64,000 nt of DNA from Hymenolepis diminuta. Its lineage: Eukaryota; Platyhelminthes; Cestoda; Cyclophyllidea; Hymenolepididae. The position numbers were made by a program, and so were the translations under genes. Shown in pieces: positions 37,242 through 49,027 of this stretch. Below the pieces are notes generated by a model. The model saw only the letters and a list, made by a program, of their open reading frames with translations, had not been told where the DNA came from and ran no database searches. The DNA lies in assembly GCA_900708905.1 (NCBI GenBank), contig CAADRB010000021.1, forward strand, positions 584,258-648,257. The letters are read 5' to 3'. The first letter of the stretch is position 1. Each line of letters begins with the position of its first letter.

Positions 37242-40200
37242 GTGAGTTGACGTTCAGTTTTTTTGATTTGTTTATTTATTTTGAAAAATATAACAATTAT
37301 TGAGATTTGGGCATATTGTAAATGTAACGCTTTGAGATACTCGTATTTGTCAATATTGGTAAAATTGCTCAATGCTTGCTTTCTGAGTAGAATAAGAGAG
37401 ATTTGCAACATTCAATTGGCTTTTGAATTCAATTTTGTTGTTTTTTTTAAAAGCAGAGCCTAACTGAATCAGCTTTAAACAATTATTAAAGAATAAAATT
37501 TGTAAATATTTGAATTTTGTATATATATATATATATATTTAAAATAAATGAAAAATCATATTAAAAATTGTAATTTATGTGAAATTTTTGTTGGAAATAT
37601 GAACCTTAAAATTAATTAATTTGAGAAGTTAAAAAAATAGAGAAATTTTTGTTTTTCTTCTCTTTTCTGTTAGTTCATCCGAAGATTGGAAAATTTTTTA
37701 AACGTTATTTGTTTGTCTAAAATGTACTGCTTATATTATCTTTCCGAATGCGAATTGCTTAATTCTAATTCATTTCCAAAAATTGAGACCGTATTTAATA
37801 AAGAGAAAGTTTGAATTTGAATTTAGTTATTCAATCAAAAAATATTTTTTAAAGTTGTGGCTAATGTGAATCTATTTAAACAAATTTATAAATGATATTT
37901 CTATTATGAATTTTATTCCACCTAAATGATTCCTCTCTTCTGCAAAGTCTTCTAGAACCTAGTAATAAAATAGACAGATTCAGCTATTCATTTACCATAG
38001 TTACGATGAGAAAAGGATTATAAACCAGCTGGCAACTAGTTACTGTAATAAGCTGGGTTTTTATGGTCGGAACTAGAACCAAAGCAAGCGGGGGAAAGGA
38101 TAAACACACCCTTATACGTAATCATTTGTGCTGCATGCCCCTAGCTATGTCAAGAAAGCAAGTTCGTTCCATGTTCGAGTTGGTCACTTTTTCGGTGTGA
38201 TTACTGTGAACAGGCGCTCGGACATTTCAGGACACTCTTAGTTGAGGGAGAAAGGGCTGGCTATGGGGGTGGGAACCGGAAATGGTGAAAGGGGGTGGGA
38301 AGAATATGTTACCAAGTCTATGTGCTTATGTTTACTTAAAGGCGCGTAAATTTTCCGTCATGGTGCAATATGTCACTGCAAAGTGAGAGACCTTGGCAAC
38401 TCTACTTACAAGTGTCTATGGGACGAAACATTTAGGGGAGGTTTTTCTGGAAAAAACTCTTACTACTCTCCCACTCCCCCTCCTCTTGCTAAATAAATCA
38501 AATACTGAATGGCTGTTCCAAAATAGAATTTATCATATCTGTCACAATTTGACTAAGAGGCTTAAGTTCCATTTGTCTGAGGGTAGGAAGAATGTATTTT
38601 TCGGGAAATTTTTGTTGAAAGAATTTTATATGGAAGCTACGACCATTAAGAATCCAATTTGTTTATATGAATAAAAAGGGAGAAGTAATAATTTCAAAAT
38701 GGAATAGATTACGTGGCACTCGTTTGTATATTCCAACCTTTTTAAGAATTGCCTCTTTGTTCAACTATTATGAAGCCTCATGTATTTTTACTATTCATAT
38801 ATTGTATGAAATATAATTAGAAATAAATATGCAAACTGCGTATGTATAAAGTAATGTAAAGGAATAAACATATTTTAATTTTGAATGCAATTTTATTGTA
38901 ATTATTGTAAATCATTTTCCAAAATTTTTATCAGTTGATAAATGAAACGACGATTAATAACAGCTATTTCCTCTCTTTTAACTATCAAAGTTTTCTCAAA
39001 AATTACTTTTTCAATTGGTCAAATTTATCTGAGGTAAAAGCGTGGTTGTTGGTAAGTTCAGTAGTTTGCCAGACGTAGTTAGTCATGCCCAAGTTACCTG
39101 CGTGATCGATATGTGATAAAACCACCAATTATTTTGACCTTGCTCCTGAATGAAATCAAACATAAACGGTCAGGCTTTACCCTTATAACCCTGAATGATT
39201 TAATGTGATCCATTAATCCATCCTAAAAAGTGCACTTTTTAGACAGATGTAATCCAGTAAAACCAGATCATAACTTTAGGTTTTGACTTTCATATATCTA
39301 CACTATAATCTGAAAATATGCTCGAATATATGAGCGATAAATAAATTTTAAAACAAGCCAGAAATTTTCCAAGACTCATGGCAGGAGGACAAAGAGCAAA
39401 GGAAATGAATAAAAATACACGGACACTAGAAATATCGCGGTACCCAAGACATCGACATTGCTGACTTATAGCTTGACCTCATAATGCGATTATAAGAATA
39501 GTTTATTTACAGAGCGAAATTGAATTTGTTGATAGTACAATAAATATATTCATTTGAGAACGATGCTTAAGGCACCTCTTGGAGCATGATACTCCGATCA
39601 CAGTCTATTTAAACTCTCTTAGTATTTATAACTTAATTATAAGTTCCCGAGCTATAAAAAATTGCGGGTGTTAATAATAAGCCTTAAGAATTATTTAAGA
39701 AAATAATTTATTTTGTTTGAATTTGTCAGTTTTATTATTATTTGCTGATTTCATAATTTTTAAGTCTCCACTTTGTTATATATATCTTATTGGAAACGCC
39801 ACTATCTTTGTCGTAATGATAACTTTAAAATCAAATGATTGCTGCATGTATTTCTAAATAAATATTAAAAGACGTCATCTAAAACTCTTTATTTAACTGT
39901 ATTTTATTACAAAGTATCACGTAATAACAGATTTCTCCCGTTAAGGGTCAAACTTACTAATATCCTCTTTGAAAGTGAAATTTTCTCGATTCCTCTATAT
40001 TTTCTTTAGTGTATACCAATACTAAAATCCTTCTTTAAATAAGTATCCATCATTTAGATAATTCGACTCTACCATAAAGATTGTCAAGTTAGCTTCAACT
40101 CGGAACTGGAATTCCAACATTGTAAGAATATGCCCTGAACTTACAAACTCAGCAGTGGTATTACACTTCAAAATCCAGGATATGTATATTTCTGGCCTCT

Positions 40201-43200
40201 GTGGATGTTTCAAGGTCTCAGTTAAAGTTGGTTATTTACCTAACTAATTTGTGGATCCTTCTTATCTCTTTATCTGAAAAACTGGAACAACGGACTTTAA
40301 ATCTTTGAATCTTTAAAAACTCATTTATGATTGATTAATAAGCTTTGATCGGGTAAATTATCTAGAAACGGAAGAAGATCTAATTGTGGGGGAGAATTAA
40401 ATGGTGAGGTTGGAGGCTCGAGAGGAAATACATAATAAAATTCAGATCATATAATCAATATTTTTTTACCTGAACTTTGATTTTATCAGATTATTGGCTT
40501 ATTACTTAAGAGATATAGTAAAATGAATTATTGTATTATCGTAAGCCACGGTTGAGGAACAACTTTTAAAATTATTCACCAAGGTAAAGCAACTGAAGTC
40601 AGATAAAGAACAATGAAGAATAAAGTTGGAGGCAAGTCAAAATGACGTGAGAGTACCAAAATAGTCTTACCTGGTTTGATTTTTTCTGGTCATACAATAT
40701 TTACCGTGTATATTGCTTCCCTCCCTAAAATTCGAACTTCATTATTATTCCTCTGGATTGCCAAGCGAATTTCCGTTCACGATATCCCGCCCTCATAGAA
40801 AGTTTTTTAATTATGATGGCTGATCTTACCAATTCAATTAGATTTCCTTCAGAGGAAGAGAGAACAGGATGATCATGCATGATTAAAACCTTTTAAATGA
40901 ATTTGAAATTGAAGAGCCCCAAAGCTCAGTCAAGGTAAACTCTATTTAAATTATTGAATTGTTGCATCATATTCGCTTGTTTCAATTTTAAAGTGACGGA
41001 ATTCAAACTTTAGATTTTGAGTGAGAGTATATTTCTACAGTGTCAAGATATGACTGACCGACGGCTTCAACTGAGCAGTTAATAGAGTCACATCGGTACA
41101 AATACCTCTTCAGAAAATCTCCAAATACCTAACGCGAATACTCTTAATTCTCTATCTTAAATTATATTTAAAAGCTAGCCGACATTAATATTATCACATA
41201 TTAACTTTGATGATAGAAATCTGCGCCAATATATATCGTCATAATTACAGACATTTGTCGGCAGCGGCGACTGCAGTCATATTTCATTTGTCGAGTGGGG
41301 GATAGTATAAGGCTGCACTTTGCAAGACAAATTTAATTCCATTCTGTTCTTAGCAGTCTACTGCGTGAATCAGGGTAAAATTTGTTGGTCTTATTTAGAG
41401 TACATGTTGCTATTAACGAAAATTTTGACAACGGGGTACACATTGGCTGGTAAGATGAAAAATTACATTTCCAAAATTAAATTTCCAAGTAACCAACAAC
41501 TTTAATATGCATGTTTGATAAAAGTCAGACCTGGATTCAAGTGCTTAAAATACGCAACTGTTACTGTTTAGATTCGCTGTGAACATGTTCTGTTTGCTAA
41601 ACATCTTTAAAGTCTTTGTGTTAAATGTCACAATGATCTAGAGTTTGATCAATTTCAGTGGTGTTTGTAATTGTTATCTCTTGTCTAAAAGCAAACCGAT
41701 GGGCAGGGTCATATGAAAATGCATACGCGTTTTTTTAAGAAAGGAGAGGTGGGCAAAATGATATAGCTGTTGAAACCTGCTTGCGTTAGAGGTACAGCGG
41801 TCGTTGATAGATCAGGCTTACATGAGGACAAAACACTGAGACCAATCATCTCATACACGGTAATTTGACGATTACTCAGAATGACTAATATTGATGAAGA
41901 GAATAACCCAGTGAATGTTTTTTTTTCAAAAATAATTTGTTCCATCACTTGACGATTTCCAATACAAGGATCTGTTTCCTATCCACAGAATTTAGGTGAC
42001 TTCAACTCTTAATTACTATCGATTTCCCTACTTTTCTAACTCCCTAAACTGAACTTCCCTACGTTCTGGCATTGATTCATTCCTAGTTCTTTAAGTATTT
42101 ATCGACTTTCCTCGGCATAATACTCATTTTCCATAAAATCTACTCTGCTTCACGTCTAGATTTTGACCGTGTGCTGAAATTTGTTAAAGCTTGGCAGGAC
42201 CATAGTTTAGTAAATTTCAGTTAGTGACACCTGCGCATTCTTCCAGCAGATTTGTCTCTGGCTACTTACTGCTTCAAAAGTTACTTTGAAAATTTGTTCA
42301 CATGTGGCGCTAAGTTTGTGTTTTTTAATTTGCTGTGCGGTTCGAATTGACTGTGCTCATTTCATCGTTATTCCTTGTGCATTTCTCCGTCATTATTGCA
42401 GATTTAGGTATGCACAAAACTTCATTTGGTCCTACAAATTCGGGTTATAGAAGATGTTTAGTAGAAATTTTCAATCAACGCTAGTGAGAACTCTTCAGTT
42501 AAAGATAGAGTGATACAAATGAACTCATTTATCTAAAGAGTTCTCTAGCAAGCAAATGACTATTTAACTTGTCTGCTAAATTGTAATAGAATAAGATATT
42601 TATGCAGTTAAGATAATATCTCTACGCAAGAGGGTCGTTCAAGGCTGCTTGACTTTGTATCAATGACATTCTTACTTTCATTGAATTTTTACGCCACATT
42701 AGGTAAAGCATGCCGCTAGAGGTCGAAAATAAAATCTTTGAACTCCACTTTACTTTGTTTGATAATTTTAATAATTACGGAGAGAGTTTTCTTTGTTAAT
42801 GACACGAAATTTATTGATTTTATGAGTAGAAATAATAGTAGTCCAATTTTATCGAAATTTAACAAACAGAAGAGGAAATTAACATGATGGGGGGTAGTCT
42901 CGGGCTACAACATCTTCGTGAGGGCAGTTAGGGGTCAATAGTTTAAGGTCAAAATTCGGAGGCGATTATTTAACGATAAAACTGTTTATAGGTACTCAAA
43001 AAGTCGGATATTTTCATACAAGATTAAGTGAAAATTACGGATTTTCCTTGTAACCGCAATCATTTAATTAGAATACAGAAAAAGAAATATTTAAAAGCAA
43101 TTCCAAACATAATTCAATATTGATTTCAGTAAATAAGTTGCGTAAAGATTGAGAGAAATGGATTTGTAAAGTTAACAAATGGTTCTTAATTTTATGATCA

Positions 43201-46200
43201 TAAGATCATGATTTTGCAGAAAGTTACCCTCATAGCTTTGGAAATGCACATTTGAGTTATGTCTCAAATTTAAAACATAGCGGAGAAATGATGTATGAAT
43301 TTTCATGGGGCGAATGATAGATTAAATTGAGTTTTTAATGCAATGGGGATAATTTATTCTTTTCGACCGGACCCACATTAAACCGTGCGGTTCTAACCAA
43401 CTTATGGACTAAAAAATGGGAAATACACTCGATTTAACCTCACACATTTCCACTTATCTTTGCAATATGGCTTTGGGACAAATCCAAATGTAGAAGTACA
43501 AGAAATCGGCCCTTTTCAAGAAAATTATTTTTGTTTGTAGGGAAATGTTTAAAATATCTTCATTTTATCTAATTAGTTAGTTTATGGTATTATAGAAATA
43601 TAATATGACTTTTTGAGTAATTAAGCAATAGTTACTTATTTATCAGAAAACATCTGAAATTGCACAGTCACGCAAACAGGAATATGTTTTATTATTTTCT
43701 GGATGGTTTTTATAAATAATCCCCACTTACAGCATGTTCTTTGTTATCATTTTGTAAAAACTTACAGTATAGATTGCCTAATGAATATTTCTAATTTATA
43801 GAAAAATTTATTGTTACTTTGGCCTTCTGGGAAGTGTCTAGAGCATATGAATTTGGTTGTGACAGCAAAATACAAAATATTTGCTCTTATGTTCTTAAAT
43901 ACTCTTATAACACTTTCCCATTACTTGATTAAGGCGTTTTCAAAATAGGATCCCACTTATAGAATCAATTCAAAGTTGCCCAATTCATTATTATTATTAT
44001 TATTCATAACATCTCAAAGTATTTTACGGATCCGAATTATGGATGGCATCTGGATACGAGAAATAGTGGAACATTTCTGCTAATTATCAAACGGGAAGCA
44101 TATAAGGAAGTCAGATATCAAGAGCCTTACTTTATTTCTGAAAACATTGAATTGTCCACTTTTTCATAAGAAGTATAACTCACCTTGTAATTGCTAAATA
44201 AACCCAGTGATTTGATTCCTGAGTCTATGTACTCAATATTCAGCACTTATTGACAAGCTCATTTACTTTAGTGTTTGGCAATTTATGTTTGATCCACTTA
44301 TGCAATCTTAAACCGATATTAAATGTTTGTTTAGTTATCCTTTTCGTATACATTACTCACTTCGGAGAGTTGAATGTATTAAATTATGGGGAAAGGAGAG
44401 AAAATTCGTCACTAAATTTCGGCATTTGCTCTTAAGGTTCCTACAATCGCCATTTCTCAACAGTTAATCTGATCTTTATATAATAACTGGTGGTTATAAA
44501 GCCTGTCTTATTAAAACTTACTAAATTAATAATCAGAAGAATAGAGTCCAGATGGTATATATTTTTAAGAGAAAAAATACCTCTGTCACTTAAATCTCCT
44601 TTACTTGTAGAAAAGCTTTATTCTTCCTACTGTTTTTGAACCAAAAGTAGAATAGATATATCGTGATTAAGGATAAATCAGAATATCAAAACTTTTTTAA
44701 GACAGAGATATCTCAGTTTTCTCATCTCGACTATTTTAAAACAGCTGCTGAATATTATATAAGATTACTTTACTTTCTCAACCATCGTAAGAAAGAAATA
44801 AACTGACCACTGGACATTGTAGACAAGATTTTACTGCAATGCAGGAGGCGAGTCAAGAAATGCGAATTTCGGAATGTAAAGTGCTCATGTAGTAAATACC
44901 GTACAATCCAAATCCAAAAAGTCAAATGTAGTGAGACTTGTTGCCACTTTGTCATTACTCTAAGTACCTTCTTTGACCCTCTTCACTTTATCATTTGTTG
45001 GACTCTCAGTTAACCGGAATTTTTTGTTTTTCACAATTACGACTTTTAAAATCATTAATTTTACTACTGTGGATAATAATTCTAGTAGGGAAATCAAGCG
45101 TTTACAAAGAACAGCCGAGGGATATAAACAGGCTAATTTCTTGTATTTCCAACCACTCTTTCATCTACTTCCTGTTATCATAATTTTTCTCATAGAATAG
45201 GCGCGATAATGAAGCTGCCTACTACGATATAGATTCATAATTCAGATCTAAAGTTGACTTAAACTAAATTCATTTGTCTATATCCACGAGAAGATACAAT
45301 TTATCTGTATCCGCCTAAACTGAAATGAAAGAATAAAACCAATAACACAAAACTTCAAAGCGTTGATAATAATTTTTTTATTGCGAAGCCTTTGATTTCA
45401 TTGACATAATACTTTCATCAGCGGCTGACTATTATCACTGCGTTCTGTAATCAGAATTTTGTTAGTTTCCGTCATGCCAATTGAAATGCTCCTCTGATAC
45501 CTTCATTTATGTCACCTTAAATCAATTAACAGCATAACTCAAATAATTATATTGGAATAATTCATAGTGGATCCACTTCAACCTTAATAGCATAATTTTT
45601 ATAAATATATTTTATTAATACTGCATTTTGGCTTAGCAGATTATTTTGTAATTGGCCAGTTTCTGATTTTTTTATAAGGCATTTTATAACAGGCTTATAT
45701 GTAGCATCTGATGGATTAAGCATACTTCATTTAATAACTGTCCAGTCTATTTAATATGATTTCTCTATCTCCCAAAAGGATTTAATGGAACAACCTGATT
45801 TGACATTTTATTATCTTAAAGGTGGTCTTCTGTGTTCGAGCGGTGAACACAAGCAGCCATTCCTAGAGGCATGATTAATGAAACCGAATCAAGGATAATA
45901 AGTGAATTTAATTTACAAGAAACTGCGTCTTGATAGCATATATATCCTGCATAGGAAGAGGTAAATCAAATAACGTCACGGTTTAACAACGAAGAGGAGG
46001 AAGATAGAGCGGAACGCTTATGACATGGTTGCGTTTCTTTATTTGTTTGGATTTATTTCTTTCTATTTATTTTTAAAAAACTCTTCATGAATTTTAAAAC
46101 CATGTTTTTTTTCCAAAAATGCACTATTTACTTTTCATAATTTAATCCATTTAACTTAAAATAATCGAAAAGTACATAGGGATCAGTTTGTTTACTTCGG

Positions 46201-48850
46201 TTAAAAACGATTTTATCATTACAGTAAGTTAAATTGAACTGATTTTTTTTCCACTTTTATTAAAAATACGAAATGATTAAACTGATACAACGCCTCCACT
46301 TTATAAAAAGAGTTTTTAGCACCTAAATAGCCAATATAATTTAAATTAGCTAAATTAACACTAAATTACTCAATTAATCAAGAGTTAATTGAAGTAAAAC
46401 CAAATACCGATCCGTTTTTTTAAATAAGATGTAATAATTTCATTAAGCGAAATGCCAAAAAAAGCAATAATTATATATATAAATGTTCACTCCCTTAACC
46501 TTTATGCATATATTGTAGGAAATAAAGCCCTTCGTCTCGATTCAACAGCAGACACAACTCCTAGGAAACCTATATTTACTGAGGTAAGTTTGAGTAGTCT
46601 TTTCGCTTTTCTACTGTTCTGAAGTCTCAGTTTTTATCCTCCAAAACAAGGTTTTTGCAAAGTGAAATTCATCACTAATTGATCCACAGTAAAAGTAATA
46701 AACCATAAGATTTTATGCTTCTTAATAATTTTAATAAATAAATTTGTCTATGTATGTGAAATATATATAGTAAAATAAGATTTGGGGGATTTTAGATAAG
46801 ATAGTATTAAGCTAATTAACCTTCTATAAGAAATAAGTAACTATTGTTCTCTGAATCCAAGAATAAAAAGAAACGATTTCGGAACCATCGGTTTATCAAA
46901 TGATTTTGATAATTTCTGATCATGAAACCTTTTTAATTGTTTTCCTTCTATATAGCTAGTGGAAGGAGGAAAGGCGAACTTTTCAAAGAATGTTCATTTT
47001 ATTCATTTCATGTCAGACGTGGACTCTCAAATTAGTATCACTCTACTATATTTTGAAAGTAAGAAGGTTGCTGAAGGTTTATCTGTACCGGACTTAACTT
47101 TTTAAGTAATTCAGGGTTCATGTACACCAAAGCTATTCGGATTTCATTCTTTTTCTTCTACTCTTCGCCCCCTCCCCTGACCTCTGATTGAATTATTATG
47201 TTTAAATGCTTCCCCATGATTAAATTCATAGATATTGTTTTACTATTCAAAATTTCATTAGTAGAGTTATTTATTACGCTTATACCTCTAATCCGTCTTT
47301 TAATACTTTCAAATGATAAAGGGGATAAGTGTTCATGCATAACTGTCAAAGAACATCTTTAGATTTTTGTTTCATATAAGAAAATAATATTTTCCCTAAA
47401 ATAATTCTTATATGTAAGATTCTATACTTTCCAAATCTACTTCCTGCTTCTTTTAATTCCCTTTTATTCGAATGAATTTATTTACATTACTGTTGTAAGT
47501 GGTGCACAATATAAACCGACCTATCGGTCCGAAAGCGTGCGTTTTGTGCTGATATAATGATTTGTGTCGTTTCGTATCGTAGTGTCGTCGGGTCGTATTC
47601 GTAACTAGTGCAATGTCTTAGGGAATCTAAGATTCGGCTACGGTATCTTACAGAGAAGGGTGGATTATATCAATTTTTAAATCCGATTTTTGATTAAAAA
47701 TAGAAAAAGGGTTAATTTTTGACTTGCGCATAATGCAAACATATTATTAATTTGGCTCCTACTCCACTTCACTACGTAGGTCGTCCCCGCACCCTGGGTA
47801 AATACAACACCCTCCTCAGTTCATTCTCCTGTTGCTATTGCTTATCCCGGAATGGTATCTCCAAGATTAATGCATCCACGTCAACAACAGCAACAACCGC
47901 AGCTATACCTCCGTAGTCCGACAGTGAATGTCAATACCAGCATTCCCAATCAACAAACTGCCTTCAAATCCGGCAGTCTGAAGAGACCCTCAAGATTTGC
48001 CCAAGTTACTCAGTCACCAGCCTTTACTCCATCTGCAGTCGTTTTCCGAAATTACCGCGTAACTGGTGGTGGTGGCGATTCCAACTACCAGACAGCAATG
48101 TCACCCGTCATGCCTAAGAAAGACACATTCCAGCGACTTGATTGTCAATATACTGGTGGTGGCATTCCATGCATGTCCTCTAATAACAGTTCTCTTCTTT
48201 CCAAAACCAGTGATCTTATCGATACCAGTGATCCCAAAGACAGTAAGTGATTTTTGGCCCATTTGAAAGAAAGTTGAATATCTTAAATTTCCATTAAAGA
48301 GAACTTTTTGTGGATTTCAGATGTTGGACTAATCCGAATGGACACCAGTAAGGGAAAATCAGGAAGAGAAAGGGATAATTCCATATCAGAATTTAGTGAC
48401 CATTTGGCTCAAGATGATTCCCCATCCAGCTATCAGCATCTAGTGAATGATAATACAAGAACTGGAACAGTATCCTCACAATACGTTGTCCATATGCCTG
48501 AATCAAGCTCCCCCCTCACATTTGAAAATCGTCATTCAAAGAGGGAAATATATCCACTTACTTCAGCAAATGGAACTGGACAATTCATGACTCCAAGTCA
48601 TCATGGAAGACTGGCTCCCACCATATTTAAGCCAGCCTTCCGAAGTTTCTCAATTGACTCAAATCTTGACAATATATCGTCTACAGATTATCCTCCGGTA
48701 ACATTCTCTCAGAACAGTCAAATAACAAGTAGGGGTCGATCGCTGCATCAAAGAATGGTCCCACCTCCCTTAGCAGCTCCAGTAAAACGTCTCAACTTCG
48801 TTACTAATTCAAAAACACTGAGTCCCGAAATTCGCGGCAGTTTTGTGTGA
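33908..48850 (+). CDS. Protocadherin-like transmembrane cadherin (complete gene, four coding exons)
   Basis: Joining 33908-37241, 46519-46583, 47780-48242 and 48321-48850 gives one frame of 1463 residues, with all donors GT, all acceptors AG and matching phases. It is a calcium-dependent cell-adhesion receptor of the plasma membrane. In order it has: a signal peptide (residues 1-22), seven extracellular cadherin repeats separated by six DxND-type linkers (near residues 162, 313, 485, 630, 747 and 879), a membrane helix at about 1058-1080 followed by HFRHQK, and a cytoplasmic tail of about 380 residues rich in Ser, Pro, Thr and Gln. EC1 carries the DRDALC motif and second Cys typical of protocadherin EC1, but the loop is enlarged. 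There are no laminin-G or EGF domains, so it is not a Fat, CELSR or classical cadherin. Seven repeats resemble delta-1 protocadherins, although no conserved delta cytoplasmic motifs are recognised. ATG 33887 is a frame-compatible alternative start, but it sits inside the acceptor sequence. Confidence 0.92.
37520..37538. repeat. (TA)n microsatellite
   Basis: Uninterrupted alternating TA of about 19 bases inside protocadherin intron 1. Confidence 0.85.
43987..44004. repeat. (ATT)6 microsatellite
   Basis: Six perfect ATT units inside protocadherin intron 1. Confidence 0.85.
44815..45080 (+). repeat. Diverged dispersed repeat B, copy 2
   Basis: Collinear, patchy similarity to 5640-5885 in the same orientation (see that entry for matching blocks). 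It lies within protocadherin intron 1. Two short overlapping frames here are not coding. Confidence 0.5.
46519..46583 (+). CDS. Protocadherin coding exon 2 (65-nt micro-exon of the cytoplasmic tail)
   Basis: The acceptor TATATTGTAG is followed by GAAATAAAGCC, and the exon ends ACTGAG|GTAAGT. The phase-1 G of exon 1 joined to GA gives Gly, then N-K-A-L-R-L-D-S-T-A-D-T-T-P-R-K-P-I-F-T-E. It encodes 22 tail residues including two T-P sites. The exon is too short to stand out alone; it is supported by the consensus sites and the phase match on both sides. Confidence 0.8.
47512..47603. promoter_or_regulatory. CpG cluster inside protocadherin intron 2
   Basis: About a dozen CpG dinucleotides occur in roughly 90 bases, including a run of TCG/CGT-rich sequence, inside an AT-rich intron about 200 bases before coding exon 3. 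It could be an internal promoter, an enhancer or simple sequence. No TATA box or initiator is clearly placed, so its function is speculative. Confidence 0.3.
47780..48242 (+). CDS. Protocadherin coding exon 3 (cytoplasmic tail, Gln-rich)
   Basis: The acceptor CACTACGTAG precedes GTC GTC CCC, in phase 0 with exon 2. The frame is open through an RQQQQQPQ stretch, Ser/Pro-rich sequence and several basic S-P or T-P sites. It ends in phase 1 at GACA|GTAAGT. The preceding intron is 1196 bases and the following one 78 bases. No known tail motif is recognised. Confidence 0.88.
48321..48850 (+). CDS. Protocadherin coding exon 4 (C-terminus of cytoplasmic tail)
   Basis: The acceptor GGATTTCAG is followed by AT, which completes an Asn codon, then V-G-L-I-R-M-D. 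The frame runs to the stop TGA at 48848-48850, ending P-E-I-R-G-S-F-V. It is Ser/Thr-rich with no recognised domain. The last four residues (G-S-F-V) end in a hydrophobic residue but do not form a class I PDZ ligand, because Ser is at -2 and Val at 0 with Phe at -1. A [S/T]-x-V match is in fact present in minimal form, so PDZ binding remains possible. Confidence 0.88.
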
Positions 48851-49021
48851 TCTTGACAATTGAAACTGACTCCTTTAGTCCTTGTCTTCTGTGACATGAA
48901 CTCCTTTCCCCTCTTCTTCCAACACTACAAAATCTAAGTTATATATCTCCTTTGATTTTGTTTTCCTTTACCTAAAATACGTGAAATATAGCCCCGCTTT
49001 GTAAAGATAAAATGAAAAAGA

Positions 49022-49027
49022 AATAAA
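49022..49027 (+). other. Candidate polyadenylation signal of the protocadherin gene
   Basis: AATAAA occurs about 170 bases after the stop codon, at the end of an A-rich stretch. Its position is suitable for a short 3' UTR. Confidence 0.5.

Larger units (their letters stand above)
37242..46518 (+). other. Protocadherin intron 1 (about 9.3 kb)
   Basis: The donor is GTGAGT and the acceptor TATTGTAG. It is AT-rich, with no nested gene recognised on either strand. It contains a (TA)n tract near 37.52 kb, a G-rich island at 38.24-38.31 kb, an (ATT)6 tract near 44.0 kb and dispersed repeat B near 44.9 kb. An in-frame stop at 37301-37303 and an AATAAA at 37492-37497 near its 5' end would allow a short-tailed isoform. 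Confidence 0.8.
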
